DNA of 23,735 nucleotides from Colwellia sp. Lineage in GTDB: Bacteria > Pseudomonadota > Gammaproteobacteria > Enterobacterales > Alteromonadaceae. The stretch spans positions 1-23,735 of the forward strand of contig DPHE01000094.1 in assembly GCA_003521815.1 (NCBI GenBank), written 5' to 3'. The notes below the pieces were generated by a model, which did no database searches, was not told where the DNA came from, and was given only the letters and a program-made list of their open reading frames with translations. Position numbers and translations under genes: made by a program. Positions 1 to 8,326 of this stretch are shown here, piece after piece. How positions within the stretch are numbered: the first letter of the stretch is position 1; every line of letters starts with the position of its first letter.

Positions 1-1432
1 GCATTACACCATCACCCACACGAAGTGAAACACTGCCGCGATTCATCATGAACTCAGGCAATGTGTGATGAGTAATAACATCAACAGGTTTAGGGTATGC
101 CGATGTATGGCAAAATGACTGCATAGTTAAATCAGCAGAAAAACCTAAACAGGCTAAATCTTTTAATTCATCACGTGTCATAGGACCTGTTGTATCTTGA
201 GAGCCTACGGTTGTCATTTTAGGTTCACAGTATTGTCCGGCGCGAACACCTTCAACACCACAAGCTTTACCTACCATTTTCTGAGCAAGGGTAAAGCCTT
301 TTCCTGTATCGTCAACAGCAACTTGTTTAGCGAATAAGTCGGCTTCAGGTAAACCTAATGCTTCACGAGCACGACCAGTTAAGCCACGACCGATGATTAA
401 TGGAATACGACCACCAGCACGAACTTCATCTAATAATACCGGGCTAAGTGTAAATTCTGAAATAACGTCACCAGCAGCGTTTTTAACAACACCTTCGTAT
501 GGGTAAATGTCGATAATATCGCCCATATTCATTTTTTGTACGTCTAATTCAATTGGTAATGCGCCTGAATCTTCCAAGGTGTTATAGAAAATAGGAGCGA
601 TCTTGCCACCTAAACAGACACCGCCACTACGTTTGTTTGGAATACACGGGATATCATCACCCATATACCATAAAACAGAGTTAGCTGCAGATTTACGTGA
701 AGAACCCGTACCAACAACATCACCAACATAGGCTAGTGGGATACCGTCTTTTTGTAATTCTTCAATTTGAGAGATAGGACCAATAACGCCATCTTCTTCA
801 GGATTAATACCGTCACGTCCAATCTTAAGCATTGCTTTAGCATGTAACGGAACATCAGGACGAGACCATGCATCAGGAGCAGGAGATAAATCATCGGTGT
901 TCGTTTCACCAGTAACTTTAAATACTTTAACCGTGATTTTTTTAGCCACTTCTTTTCTAGAAGTAAACCAAGAACCATCAGCCCATGATTGCATTACTGA
1001 TTTAGCTGCCGCATTACCTGCTTCAGATTTTTCTTGCACATCATGGAAAGCGTCGAACATTAATAAGGTGTTTGATAAACCGTGTGCAGCCGCTGAAGAT
1101 AGTGCTTCATTGTCTAAAAGGTCAATCATCGGCTGAATGTTATAACCACCTAACATAGTGCCGAGCAATTGTGTTGCTTTTTCAGGTGTTAAAATGGGAG
1201 AGATCGCTTCACATTTAGTCACTGCGGCTAAAAAACCTGCTTTAATGTAAGCCGCATCATCTACACCTGCTGGTACACGATTTGTTAATAAATCAATTAA
1301 AAAATCGCCTTCACCGGCTGGTGGGTTTTTAACTAACTCGACTAATGCTGCTGTTTGTTCAGCGTCTAAAACTTTAGGTACGAGACCTTCAGTTGCACGT
1401 TCTGCTACGTGGTTACGATATTCTTGAAGCAT
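1..1432 (-). CDS. acnB: Aconitate hydratase B (AcnB), C-terminal half cut by window edge
   Basis: Aconitase B interconverts citrate and isocitrate in the TCA cycle; enterobacterial AcnB also acts as 2-methylisocitrate dehydratase. The visible 477 residues start MLQEYRNHVAERATEGL and follow E. coli AcnB closely: N-terminal HEAT-like domain (about 1-160), then the swivel domain with GETNTDDLSPAPDAW and YVGDVVGTGSSRKSA, then the start of the catalytic domains. At the left edge it reads MMNRGSVSLRVGDG, near E. coli residue 470, so the iron-sulfur cysteines lie outside the window. The ATG at 1432 is preceded by AAGAAGGTGA, a good ribosome binding site. It has the same orientation as lpd, as in the E. 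coli lpd-acnB arrangement, but other genes now separate the two. No stop is visible because the gene is partial. Confidence 0.96.
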   Translation of the reverse strand, partial: MLQEYRNHVAERATEGLVPKVLDAEQTAALVELVKNPPAGEGDFLIDLLTNRVPAGVDDAAYIKAGFLAAVTKCEAISPILTPEKATQLLGTMLGGYNIQPMIDLLDNEALSSAAAHGLSNTLLMFDAFHDVQEKSEAGNAAAKSVMQSWADGSWFTSRKEVAKKITVKVFKVTGETNTDDLSPAPDAWSRPDVPLHAKAMLKIGRDGINPEEDGVIGPISQIEELQKDGIPLAYVGDVVGTGSSRKSAANSVLWYMGDDIPCIPNKRSGGVCLGGKIAPIFYNTLEDSGALPIELDVQKMNMGDIIDIYPYEGVVKNAAGDVISEFTLSPVLLDEVRAGGRIPLIIGRGLTGRAREALGLPEADLFAKQVAVDDTGKGFTLAQKMVGKACGVEGVRAGQYCEPKMTTVGSQDTTGPMTRDELKDLACLGFSADLTMQSFCHTSAYPKPVDVITHHTLPEFMMNRGSVSLRVGDGVM

Positions 1433-1515
1433 TATATTCACCTTCTTATTGGAGACTCTCGTCACTTTAGGGATGACTCGGTTAATATAAGAGCCAATTT
1501 AGGATAAAGTTTTTA

Positions 1516-1543
1516 AGTATATAGGATTTTAAATTCGTCCTAA
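1516..1543 (-). promoter_or_regulatory. Possible acnB promoter
   Basis: On the minus strand TATACT (1521-1516) matches the -10 consensus at five of six bases. A weak -35 TTAGGA (1543-1538) lies 16 bases upstream. It would give a leader of roughly 75 bases. The -35 is poor, so this is a guess from spacing and the -10. Confidence 0.3.
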
Positions 1544-1909
1544 TAATACAATATTGTCGACACTTTTTGTTATTTGCGGTTAGTTGCTTTGTTTATTTTC
1601 AATATCTACTCTGGTTATAGTACCTTTTTTTTAGTGTGTTACGTGGTTTTTATTTGTTCTTCATACGACTATATTACTAGTCCATTGTTTTTTTATTTTA
1701 ATATTGTCGGAAATGTATCGCTTTTGCTTAATGTTCTATTATGCACAAAGTTAACTGATATAGGATCGTTCAGATGGGTGCATGATGTGTTGAAATAGTA
1801 AGTTGAGGTAAGCAGCTTGATACAGTACAGGGATTAAAGTGGTTTTCAGCGACTAAGCGTATTTTATATCTGATAATATAACCACTATAACTACTTCTTC
1901 TACCTGCTA

Positions 1910-1931
1910 TAAACTGTATGAATACTGTTTA
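1910..1931. repeat. Imperfect 22-base inverted repeat upstream of second aconitase gene
   Basis: Arms TAAACTGTAT (1910-1919) and ATACTGTTTA (1922-1931) pair at nine of ten positions around a GA centre. It also reads as two ACTGT direct repeats 11 bases apart. It lies about 110 bases before the start at 2041, where an operator could sit. It does not fit the LexA pattern CTGT-N8-ACAG. The function is unknown. Confidence 0.35.
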
Positions 1932-2040
1932 TTTAACCAAATGATTACGTAGAGTCTTGAAAATCAGGTAAACTATATGGCAAAATTTGTCCATGCTAAT
2001 GACCATTTTATTAGCATCTTATAGCTAGAGAGAGTATCAA

Positions 2041-4839
2041 ATGAGCTTATATTCAGAGTACATTAAAGAAATTGAAAGTCGTAAAACTGATCTAGGATTG
2101 GCTCCTTTGCCGATCGATGGAGCCGAATTATTATCTGAGATTATTGCTCAGATTAAAGATTCAGGTAATGAGTATAGAGCAGATTCCCTTAACTTCTTCA
2201 TTTATAACACTTTACCAGGCACAACAAGTGCCGCTGGTGAAAAAGCAAAATTCTTAAAAGAAATAATTCTTGGCGAAGCTGTTGTTGCAGAGATTTCAGT
2301 TGAATTTGCGTTTGAATTACTTTCACACATGAAAGGTGGTCCTTCAATAGAAGTATTACTTGATCTTGCATTAGGTGATAACGCTACGTTAGCTGCTCAA
2401 GCCTCAGAAGTACTTAAAACACAAGTGTTTTTATATGACGCTGATACAGCTCGTCTTGAAGCTGCATTTAAAGCGGGCAACGCAGTTGCTAAAGAACTTT
2501 TAGAAAGCTATGCACAAGCAGAGTTTTTCACTAAGCTGCCTGAAATTGAAGAAAAAATTGAAGTAGTTACTTGTATTGCTGGTGAAGGTGATATCTCTAC
2601 TGATTTATTATCTCCAGGTCATCAATCTCATTCTCGTGCTGACCGTGAATTACATGGCCAATGTATGAGCACGCCAGAAGCTCAAGCAGAAATAAAAGAA
2701 TTACAAGCTAAGCATCCTAACGCGAAAGTAATGCTAATTGCTGAAAAAGGCACTATGGGTGTTGGTTCATCTCGTATGTCTGGTGTTAACAACGTTGCAC
2801 TATTAACAGGTAAAAAAGCAAGCCCATACGTACCTTTTATTAACTTTGCACCAATTGTTGCTGGCACGAATGGTATAGCGCCAATCTTCCTAACAACGGT
2901 TGACGTAACAGGTGGTATTGGTCTTGATCTTAAAAACTGGGTTAAGAAAGTAGACGCAAGTGGTAATGCAGTTGTTGACGCAAATGGCGATGCAGTACTA
3001 GAAGAAGCGTATTCAGTTGCTACAGGTACTGTATTAACTATCGATACCAAAGCGCAGAAATTATTTAACGGTGACCAAGAGCTTGCTGATATCTCTTCTG
3101 CATTCACACCGCAAAAGCAAGAGTTTATGAAAGCGGGTGGTTCATATGCGGTAACATTTGGTAAGAAACTACAAACATTTGCTGCAGAAGCTTTAGGTAT
3201 TGATGCACCAGTTGTTTACGCAGCATCTAAAGAAATTTCACATGAAGGACAAGGTTTAACAGCGGTAGAGAAAATCTTTAACCGTAATGCTGTTGGTGTT
3301 GCTTCAGAAGCGCCATTACATGCAGGCTCTAACGTTCGTGTAAAAGTGAACATTGTTGGTTCTCAAGATACTACAGGTCCTATGACGTGTCAGGAATTAG
3401 AAGCAATGGCTGCTTCTACTATTTCTCCAATTGTTGATGGTGCATTCCAATCGGGTTGTCATACCGCATCTGTTTGGGATAGCAAAGCACAAGCGAACAC
3501 GCCTAAACTAATGGCATTTATGAACGCGTTTGGCCTTATCACTGCACGTGATCCAAAAGGCGTTTATCACTCAATGACTGATGTTATTCACAAAGTATTG
3601 AATGATATTACTATTGATGACCGCGCTATCATCATCGGTGGTGATTCTCATACTCGTATGTCTAAGGGTGTAGCTTTTGGTGCTGACTCAGGTACTGTAG
3701 CAATTGCTCTAGCTACGGGTGAATCTGCAATGCCAATCCCTGAATCAGTGAAAGTGACGTTTAAAGGTCATATGAAAAAACACATGGATTTCCGTGATGT
3801 TGTTCATTCAACACAAGCGCAAATGCTTAAGCAATTTGGCGGTGAAAACGTATTCCAAGGTCGCGTAATTGAAGTACACATTGGTACATTATTAGCTGAC
3901 CAAGCATTTACGTTTACCGATTGGACTGCTGAAATGAAAGCGAAAGCGTCTGTTTGTATTTCAAACGACGAAACGTTAATTCAGTCTATTGAGCTTGCGA
4001 AGAGCCGTATCCAAATCATGATCGACAAGGGTATGGAAAATCCAGCTAAAACGCTTAGTGGTTTAATTGCTTTAGCTGACAAGCGTATCGAAGAAGTTAA
4101 ATCAGGTACTAACCCTGCTTTAGCACCTGACGACACTGCTAGCTACTATGCAGAAGTATTAGTTGATTTAGATGCTATCTCTGAGCCAATGATTGCTGAT
4201 CCAGATGTAAACAACGAAGACGTATCTAAGCGTTATACGCATGATGTAATTCGTCCTGTTTCTTATTATGATGGCAAGAAAGTAGACTTAGGTTTTATTG
4301 GCTCATGTATGGTTCATAAAGGCGATATGCAAATTATTGCTCAAATGTTACGTAATATGGAAGCTAAAGGTCAGAAGATTGAATTTAATGCACCGTTAGT
4401 AGTTGCTCCACCGACTTACAACATAGTTGATGAGCTTAAAGTCGAAGGCGACTGGGCCATTCTTGAGAAGTACTCTGGTTTTGAATTCGACGATGCTAAT
4501 CCTAAAGCCTCTGCACGTACTAAGTATGAAAACATCATGTATTTAGAACGCCCTGGCTGTAACTTATGTATGGGTAACCAAGAAAAAGCTGAAGCAGGTG
4601 ATACGGTTATTGCTACTTCAACACGCTTGTTCCAAGGCCGTGTTGTTGCCGATACAGCAGAGAAGAAAGGTGAATCTTTATTAGGTTCAACGCCGCTAGT
4701 AGTTCTTTCTACTATGCTGGGTCGTTTCCCTACAATGGATGAGTACAAGTCTGCAGTTGAAGGTATCGATTTAACTCGCTTTGAACCACCAACTGAAGCA
4801 CTAACTACACCAGCAGTAAGAATTGCAGATCCTAGCTAG
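2041..4839 (+). CDS. Second, divergent AcnB-family aconitase (Bacteroidetes-like)
   Basis: This 932-residue protein has the AcnB layout: HEAT-like N-terminus (about 1-165), swivel domain with GEGDISTDLLSPG and GTMGVGSSRMSGVNN, then the catalytic core with VGSQDTTGPMT and GGDSHTRMSKGVAFGADSG. The iron-sulfur ligands are present: C756 in GSCMVHKGD, and C840 and C843 in PGCNLCMGNQ. It should therefore be an active aconitase or 2-methylisocitrate dehydratase. It is longer than canonical AcnB (about 865 residues) and shares mostly motif-level similarity with the acnB next door. From memory it is far closer to the 920-930-residue aconitases of Flavobacteriia, which suggests horizontal transfer; that is inference. 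It starts at ATG 2041 after AGAGAG. It is divergent from acnB and ends in its own terminator, so it is probably monocistronic. Nothing in the sequence tells which substrate it prefers. Confidence 0.95.
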   Translation: MSLYSEYIKEIESRKTDLGLAPLPIDGAELLSEIIAQIKDSGNEYRADSLNFFIYNTLPGTTSAAGEKAKFLKEIILGEAVVAEISVEFAFELLSHMKGGPSIEVLLDLALGDNATLAAQASEVLKTQVFLYDADTARLEAAFKAGNAVAKELLESYAQAEFFTKLPEIEEKIEVVTCIAGEGDISTDLLSPGHQSHSRADRELHGQCMSTPEAQAEIKELQAKHPNAKVMLIAEKGTMGVGSSRMSGVNNVALLTGKKASPYVPFINFAPIVAGTNGIAPIFLTTVDVTGGIGLDLKNWVKKVDASGNAVVDANGDAVLEEAYSVATGTVLTIDTKAQKLFNGDQELADISSAFTPQKQEFMKAGGSYAVTFGKKLQTFAAEALGIDAPVVYAASKEISHEGQGLTAVEKIFNRNAVGVASEAPLHAGSNVRVKVNIVGSQDTTGPMTCQELEAMAASTISPIVDGAFQSGCHTASVWDSKAQANTPKLMAFMNAFGLITARDPKGVYHSMTDVIHKVLNDITIDDRAIIIGGDSHTRMSKGVAFGADSGTVAIALATGESAMPIPESVKVTFKGHMKKHMDFRDVVHSTQAQMLKQFGGENVFQGRVIEVHIGTLLADQAFTFTDWTAEMKAKASVCISNDETLIQSIELAKSRIQIMIDKGMENPAKTLSGLIALADKRIEEVKSGTNPALAPDDTASYYAEVLVDLDAISEPMIADPDVNNEDVSKRYTHDVIRPVSYYDGKKVDLGFIGSCMVHKGDMQIIAQMLRNMEAKGQKIEFNAPLVVAPPTYNIVDELKVEGDWAILEKYSGFEFDDANPKASARTKYENIMYLERPGCNLCMGNQEKAEAGDTVIATSTRLFQGRVVADTAEKKGESLLGSTPLVVLSTMLGRFPTMDEYKSAVEGIDLTRFEPPTEALTTPAVRIADPS

Positions 4840-4873
4840 ACTCTCTATTTAAATTAGTAAAATAGAATAAAGC

Positions 4874-4907
4874 AAAAGGGTTACTTAATTAAGTAACCCT
4901 TTTTTTT
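4874..4907 (+). terminator. Rho-independent terminator of the second aconitase gene
   Basis: Perfect inverted repeat of 15-base arms, AAAAGGGTTACTTAA (4874-4888) and its complement (4889-4903), running into eight T residues (4900-4907). It lies 35 bases after the stop. The flanking A run is too short for strong reverse-direction use, but it could weakly stop leftward transcripts as well. Confidence 0.9.
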
Positions 4908-4971
4908 ACCTGGATATTTACAAAAACTCATCCTTGTAAGATAAAACCACTCCACAAGGCCGATGGCTGTG

Positions 4972-5337
4972 TTATTTTTTTATTAGACATTCAAGCTTAG
5001 CAGTTAAGTTTGGCATAATGAAGTTTGGTGATGCGCGAGCGTAATCAAAGCCTTCAACCCCCGCAATTAACTCCATTTTATACGGATAAGTCCCACATAT
5101 TAAATAACCTCTGCGTAATAAAAATGCAGATAATCGCTCAAAATTCACTTTACTATTGGGTATAATCTCTAGTTGATAATTATTTTCATTAAATTGAGTT
5201 TTCTTGTATTGCAGATTATGATCAAAATCCCACGAAGTAGTACGTCCATTATTATGTATAGCTTTTTCTGCGCTAGAACAACTTATAATCGTTGAAAAAA
5301 ATGCAGCATATATAATTAATTTGGAAATTTTCTTCAT
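4972..5337 (-). CDS. Small predicted lipoprotein, unknown function
   Basis: A 121-residue protein with a type II signal peptide: two lysines near the start, a hydrophobic stretch (IIYAAFFSTII), then the lipobox IISC with the lipidated cysteine at residue 20. The mature part has no domain I recognise. It is polar, ends in a Cys-containing tail (LECLIKK) and has a central LRRGYLICGTYPYKME segment. I chose ATG 5337 over the TTG one codon upstream because AGG then sits seven bases before the start. It lies downstream of the M1 peptidase gene in the same direction, 86 bases away, and both products are predicted lipoproteins. A likely terminator separates them, so co-transcription is uncertain. It may be specific to Colwellia-like bacteria. 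Confidence 0.75.
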   Translation of the reverse strand: MKKISKLIIYAAFFSTIISCSSAEKAIHNNGRTTSWDFDHNLQYKKTQFNENNYQLEIIPNSKVNFERLSAFLLRRGYLICGTYPYKMELIAGVEGFDYARASPNFIMPNLTAKLECLIKK

Positions 5338-5375
5338 CAAAATACCTGCTGACCTTTACGTTAATAAATAGGGGC

Positions 5376-5408
5376 TAAAAAGGGTAATACCACATGGATA
5401 TATACCCT
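5376..5408 (-). terminator. Likely terminator after the M1 peptidase gene
   Basis: On the minus strand AGGGTA pairs with TACCCT, with an internal CC/GG pairing around a short loop, and the stem is followed by TTTTT. It lies 16 bases after the peptidase stop codon. The stem has an internal loop, so its strength is uncertain. Confidence 0.45.
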
Positions 5409-5423
5409 AATAAAGTATAGACG

Positions 5424-8150
5424 TTATAAAGTCATTTTATTTTTAATAAGTACACAGCGTTGATCTTCTTGCTGTTTTATTAATAGGCTACGCTTAGTTC
5501 CAGCAGATAATTCAGTTAAATTACTTACCGCTTTAGCTAATCTAGCGAGACTTACGTCACTACAAGTAGCGGGAATTAAATTGTTATAACTGCGCATGAA
5601 AACAGGTCCGTTGGCTTTATCTATTTTCGTTAAGTTAAGCATCACTTGCGTTGCATTCTTCTCACTAAAACTATTTTGCTCACTTGGGAACAGTGCTACC
5701 ATAGCAGTGCGTAACTTAGAAAAGCCAATATCGCTATTCTTTTGCTGAATTTTGGCCAACCAATCAGTTTTTACTTTGGCATCAGGTGTAATAACTTGCG
5801 CATAGATGGCTGACTGTAAACCCGTGTCTGAGCTATCTCGCTTTAACTCTTGAGCAATGAGCTGAACTGATTTACGGTGCTGAAAGCGACTTAACTGAGC
5901 AATAATATCCCAACGGATATCTTGGTTTATGGTTAAGCCTTCTAGAGAGTGCTGTCCAATAAGTAGCTTATATAAATTATCAAGAGCGCTATCGGTGTGG
6001 GCAAAATTTATGTAACTATTAAACCATCGACGTTGCATATTTTTGTTATCACTATTATAAAATGTGCTTTGCCAGGTTATTTCTTCTAGCTGCTTTGCTA
6101 TATTTCTAACGTAATCATGTTGACTACCTAACCCTTTATTTAGGTATACTTTAGCAGAGGATATTTGCTCTAAAATGTGCCCTAACGTTGTATAGTCTTG
6201 CTCAAATGGCGCATTAGCTAAGGTAACGTGTAAATATTGATTTAAGGATAACTTACCGTCACGAACACTATCCCATAGGCTTTGCCATAACATTGAGCGC
6301 AGTAGCGGATCTTGAATTTGGGCTAAATAGTGCTGAGTGGTTTTAAAAGAGCGAGCATCTAAATTTACTTTTACAAAAGCCCAATCTTGATAATTTGGAT
6401 AAACTAAATCAGGACAGGGAACACCGACTAACGCGTTAACTTCAGTACTATCTCCTTGGTAAGTAATGCTTACTTTTTTAGCTAGTTGAAACCCTGAGCT
6501 TTTGGCTTTAAACAAAGCAATTTGAACTTTTTGTTCACGTAATGTCGGTTGACTTACATCAGCCGTTTGCAGTAATTTGAAAACACTGATTTTACCCGCG
6601 TCACATTGATAACTGGCTTCAATAGTATTAACGCCAGCTTGGTAAAGCCATTTTTGTTGCCATTGTGTTAAGTCTTTACCACTGGCTTTAGCTAAACTGT
6701 CAATAAAATCATCTAAAACTGCATTTTTATAGGCATTATCACTAAGGTAGTTATGAATACCTTGTTGAAAGGTTTTTTCACCCAATAGATGTCGAAGTTG
6801 GTTAAGTACAGAAGCGCCTTTTGAATAAGTTATCGCATCAATATTATCAAAAGCATTAGCAGTTGAAGGCACAGGTACTTCTATTGGGTGGGTGGTTACA
6901 CGTTGATCCGCACGATAAGCGCTTTGTTTTCCTCTGGCATAAAAAGTACGCCAAGCATTGGTGAACTCAGTCGCCTCGCTTGTTGCTAAGGTTGCCATAA
7001 ATGCGGCAAAACTTTCATTTAGCCATAAGCCGTTCCACCATTTCATTGTGGCTAAATTACCAAACCATTGGTGTGCCATTTCATGCATAATTACGCTGGC
7101 TAAACGTTCTCGATGGTTTTTAGTCATTTCACCGTTAGTTAAAAAGCTGCCTTCTGAAAAAGTAACGGCTGCAGCATTTTCCATAGCCCCATATAAAAAA
7201 TCAGGTACTAATACTTGATCATATTTTTTAAACGGGTAGTTAATTCCAAAGTAATCATCAAAAAAATTGAAACCTTGCTTGGTGTAAGTAAACCAGTGTT
7301 GAGGTGTTATTTGTTTAGCAACAGATTGTCGAGTGAATAAACGTAATGGGTATTTGCCACTGTTGTCTTTCCACATTTTATACGGGCCAGCATGCAAAGA
7401 AAAATTGTAAGGACTTAAGGTTTTACTTTGAGGGAAATGCCAAATATTAAGATCACCTTGCTGGGTGATCTTATCTTCTCTCATTGCCGAAAATACTGTC
7501 CATGCTTTTGGCGCTGATACGGTCATTTCAAAAGTAGCTTTGATATCGGGTTGATCAAACAAAGCAAACATTTGTTGCGCTGCCGCGGGTTCAAAGTGAG
7601 AGTATAGGTAAACCTTATCATCAACAGGGTCTTTAAAGCGGTGTAGCCCTTCACCATTAGTACTGTGTTTACGCGTAAAACTCACTGTAACTGTGTTATT
7701 ACCCTTAATGAGCCTCTCTGGGGGTAAGGTGATAAACCACTGGTTATAACTTTTCTCTAGTTGCTCAATGGGCATTGAAGAACCATTAATTTCTATATGG
7801 GTTATTTTTGCCTTGTTGAGATCTACTGTTAATGGGGAAGTGCTGTCACTTAATTCGAAGTTTATTGTTGATCTCGCTGAAAAATACTCGTCACGTGTTA
7901 AGTTATAATTTAATTGATAGCTAACCTTAGATACACGATCAGAGCGTTTAAATGCCTGTTCTTGACTCAGGTATTGGTTTTCTGCGCGAGGTAAAAAGGA
8001 GACTGTTGGCGCTACAACATTACTTGCAGTCTTTTGAGTTTTTATATCTTCATTTGTGGTCACACAAGCGTTGAGTAGCAACGAAGCTATAATTATTGAT
8101 GTTGCAAGAAATTTTTTTTTTGAAGTAATAAATTTCAAGAGAGTTCTCAT
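5424..8150 (-). CDS. M1-family zinc aminopeptidase, predicted lipoprotein
   Basis: A 908-residue metallopeptidase of the aminopeptidase N (M1) family, which removes N-terminal amino acids from peptides. The exopeptidase motif GAMEN is at 321-325. The zinc motif HEMAH is at 356-360 (ligands H356, H360; catalytic E357), the third ligand E379 is in LWLNESF, and the likely transition-state tyrosine is Y442 in ITYSKGAS. A long helical C-terminal domain follows. Unlike cytoplasmic PepN, it has a lipoprotein signal ending LNAC (C29) with Val at +2, which predicts export and outer-membrane anchoring. Its role is probably degradation of external or periplasmic peptides for nutrition; that part is inference. 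ATG 8150 is the only start that keeps the signal intact. A possible promoter and a likely terminator suggest a single-gene unit. Confidence 0.93.
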   Translation of the reverse strand: MRTLLKFITSKKKFLATSIIIASLLLNACVTTNEDIKTQKTASNVVAPTVSFLPRAENQYLSQEQAFKRSDRVSKVSYQLNYNLTRDEYFSARSTINFELSDSTSPLTVDLNKAKITHIEINGSSMPIEQLEKSYNQWFITLPPERLIKGNNTVTVSFTRKHSTNGEGLHRFKDPVDDKVYLYSHFEPAAAQQMFALFDQPDIKATFEMTVSAPKAWTVFSAMREDKITQQGDLNIWHFPQSKTLSPYNFSLHAGPYKMWKDNSGKYPLRLFTRQSVAKQITPQHWFTYTKQGFNFFDDYFGINYPFKKYDQVLVPDFLYGAMENAAAVTFSEGSFLTNGEMTKNHRERLASVIMHEMAHQWFGNLATMKWWNGLWLNESFAAFMATLATSEATEFTNAWRTFYARGKQSAYRADQRVTTHPIEVPVPSTANAFDNIDAITYSKGASVLNQLRHLLGEKTFQQGIHNYLSDNAYKNAVLDDFIDSLAKASGKDLTQWQQKWLYQAGVNTIEASYQCDAGKISVFKLLQTADVSQPTLREQKVQIALFKAKSSGFQLAKKVSITYQGDSTEVNALVGVPCPDLVYPNYQDWAFVKVNLDARSFKTTQHYLAQIQDPLLRSMLWQSLWDSVRDGKLSLNQYLHVTLANAPFEQDYTTLGHILEQISSAKVYLNKGLGSQHDYVRNIAKQLEEITWQSTFYNSDNKNMQRRWFNSYINFAHTDSALDNLYKLLIGQHSLEGLTINQDIRWDIIAQLSRFQHRKSVQLIAQELKRDSSDTGLQSAIYAQVITPDAKVKTDWLAKIQQKNSDIGFSKLRTAMVALFPSEQNSFSEKNATQVMLNLTKIDKANGPVFMRSYNNLIPATCSDVSLARLAKAVSNLTELSAGTKRSLLIKQQEDQRCVLIKNKMTL

Positions 8151-8173
8151 TATTATTTTTAGAAGTCTGTCAA

Positions 8174-8202
8174 AGTATAAGACAGAATTGTGAGCGTAAA
8201 AA
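8174..8202 (-). promoter_or_regulatory. Possible promoter of the M1 peptidase gene
   Basis: Minus-strand TATACT (8179-8174) is a good -10. TTTTTA (8202-8197), 17 bases upstream, is a weak -35. The leader would be under 20 bases. A perfect TTGACA-like hexamer closer to the start lies too near the ATG to serve. Confidence 0.3.
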
Positions 8203-8259
8203 GAAGCTGTTTCGAATTGATTGCTACAAAGCAGAAAACATGATCTTTATCGTAGGTAT

Positions 8260-8295
8260 AAAAAAGCCACTATCTATTAGTAAGATAATGGCTTT
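8260..8295 (-). terminator. Rho-independent terminator of lpd
   Basis: On the minus strand GCCATTATC and GATAGTGGC form a nine-pair stem with one wobble, closed by AAA/TTT and followed by six T residues. It starts 31 bases after the lpd stop and ends the pyruvate dehydrogenase gene cluster. Confidence 0.85.
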
Positions 8296-8326
8296 AATCA
8301 GTGTTAACTATAAAACGATAGTTATA

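Larger units (their letters stand above)
1433..2040. other. Non-coding gap between divergent aconitase genes
   Basis: A 608-base AT-rich stretch separates the starts of the two aconitase genes. It holds a possible leftward acnB promoter (1516-1543), an imperfect 22-base inverted repeat (1910-1931), and the ribosome binding site AGAGAG at 2029-2034. A 74-codon open frame from a TTG at 1574 is hydrophobic but has no convincing ribosome binding site, and I do not call it a gene. I see no RNA gene. Confidence 0.6.

Noticed and set aside
1574..1798. Hydrophobic 74-codon open frame between the aconitase genes
   Set aside because: TTG start without a ribosome binding site, AT-driven hydrophobic composition, no family I recognise, and it overlaps the likely acnB control region.
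1913..1928. Possible LexA box in the aconitase gap
   Set aside because: CTGT is followed after eight bases by TGTT rather than ACAG, so the required dyad is absent.
2682..3107. Antisense open frame of 141 codons inside the second aconitase gene
   Set aside because: It is a shadow of a well-supported coding frame, with no family similarity. The same applies to the other antisense frames within lpd, aceF, aceE, nadC, regB and thiF.
8186..8200. CRP-like half site TGTGA upstream of the M1 peptidase gene
   Set aside because: There is no matching TCACA half at the right spacing.
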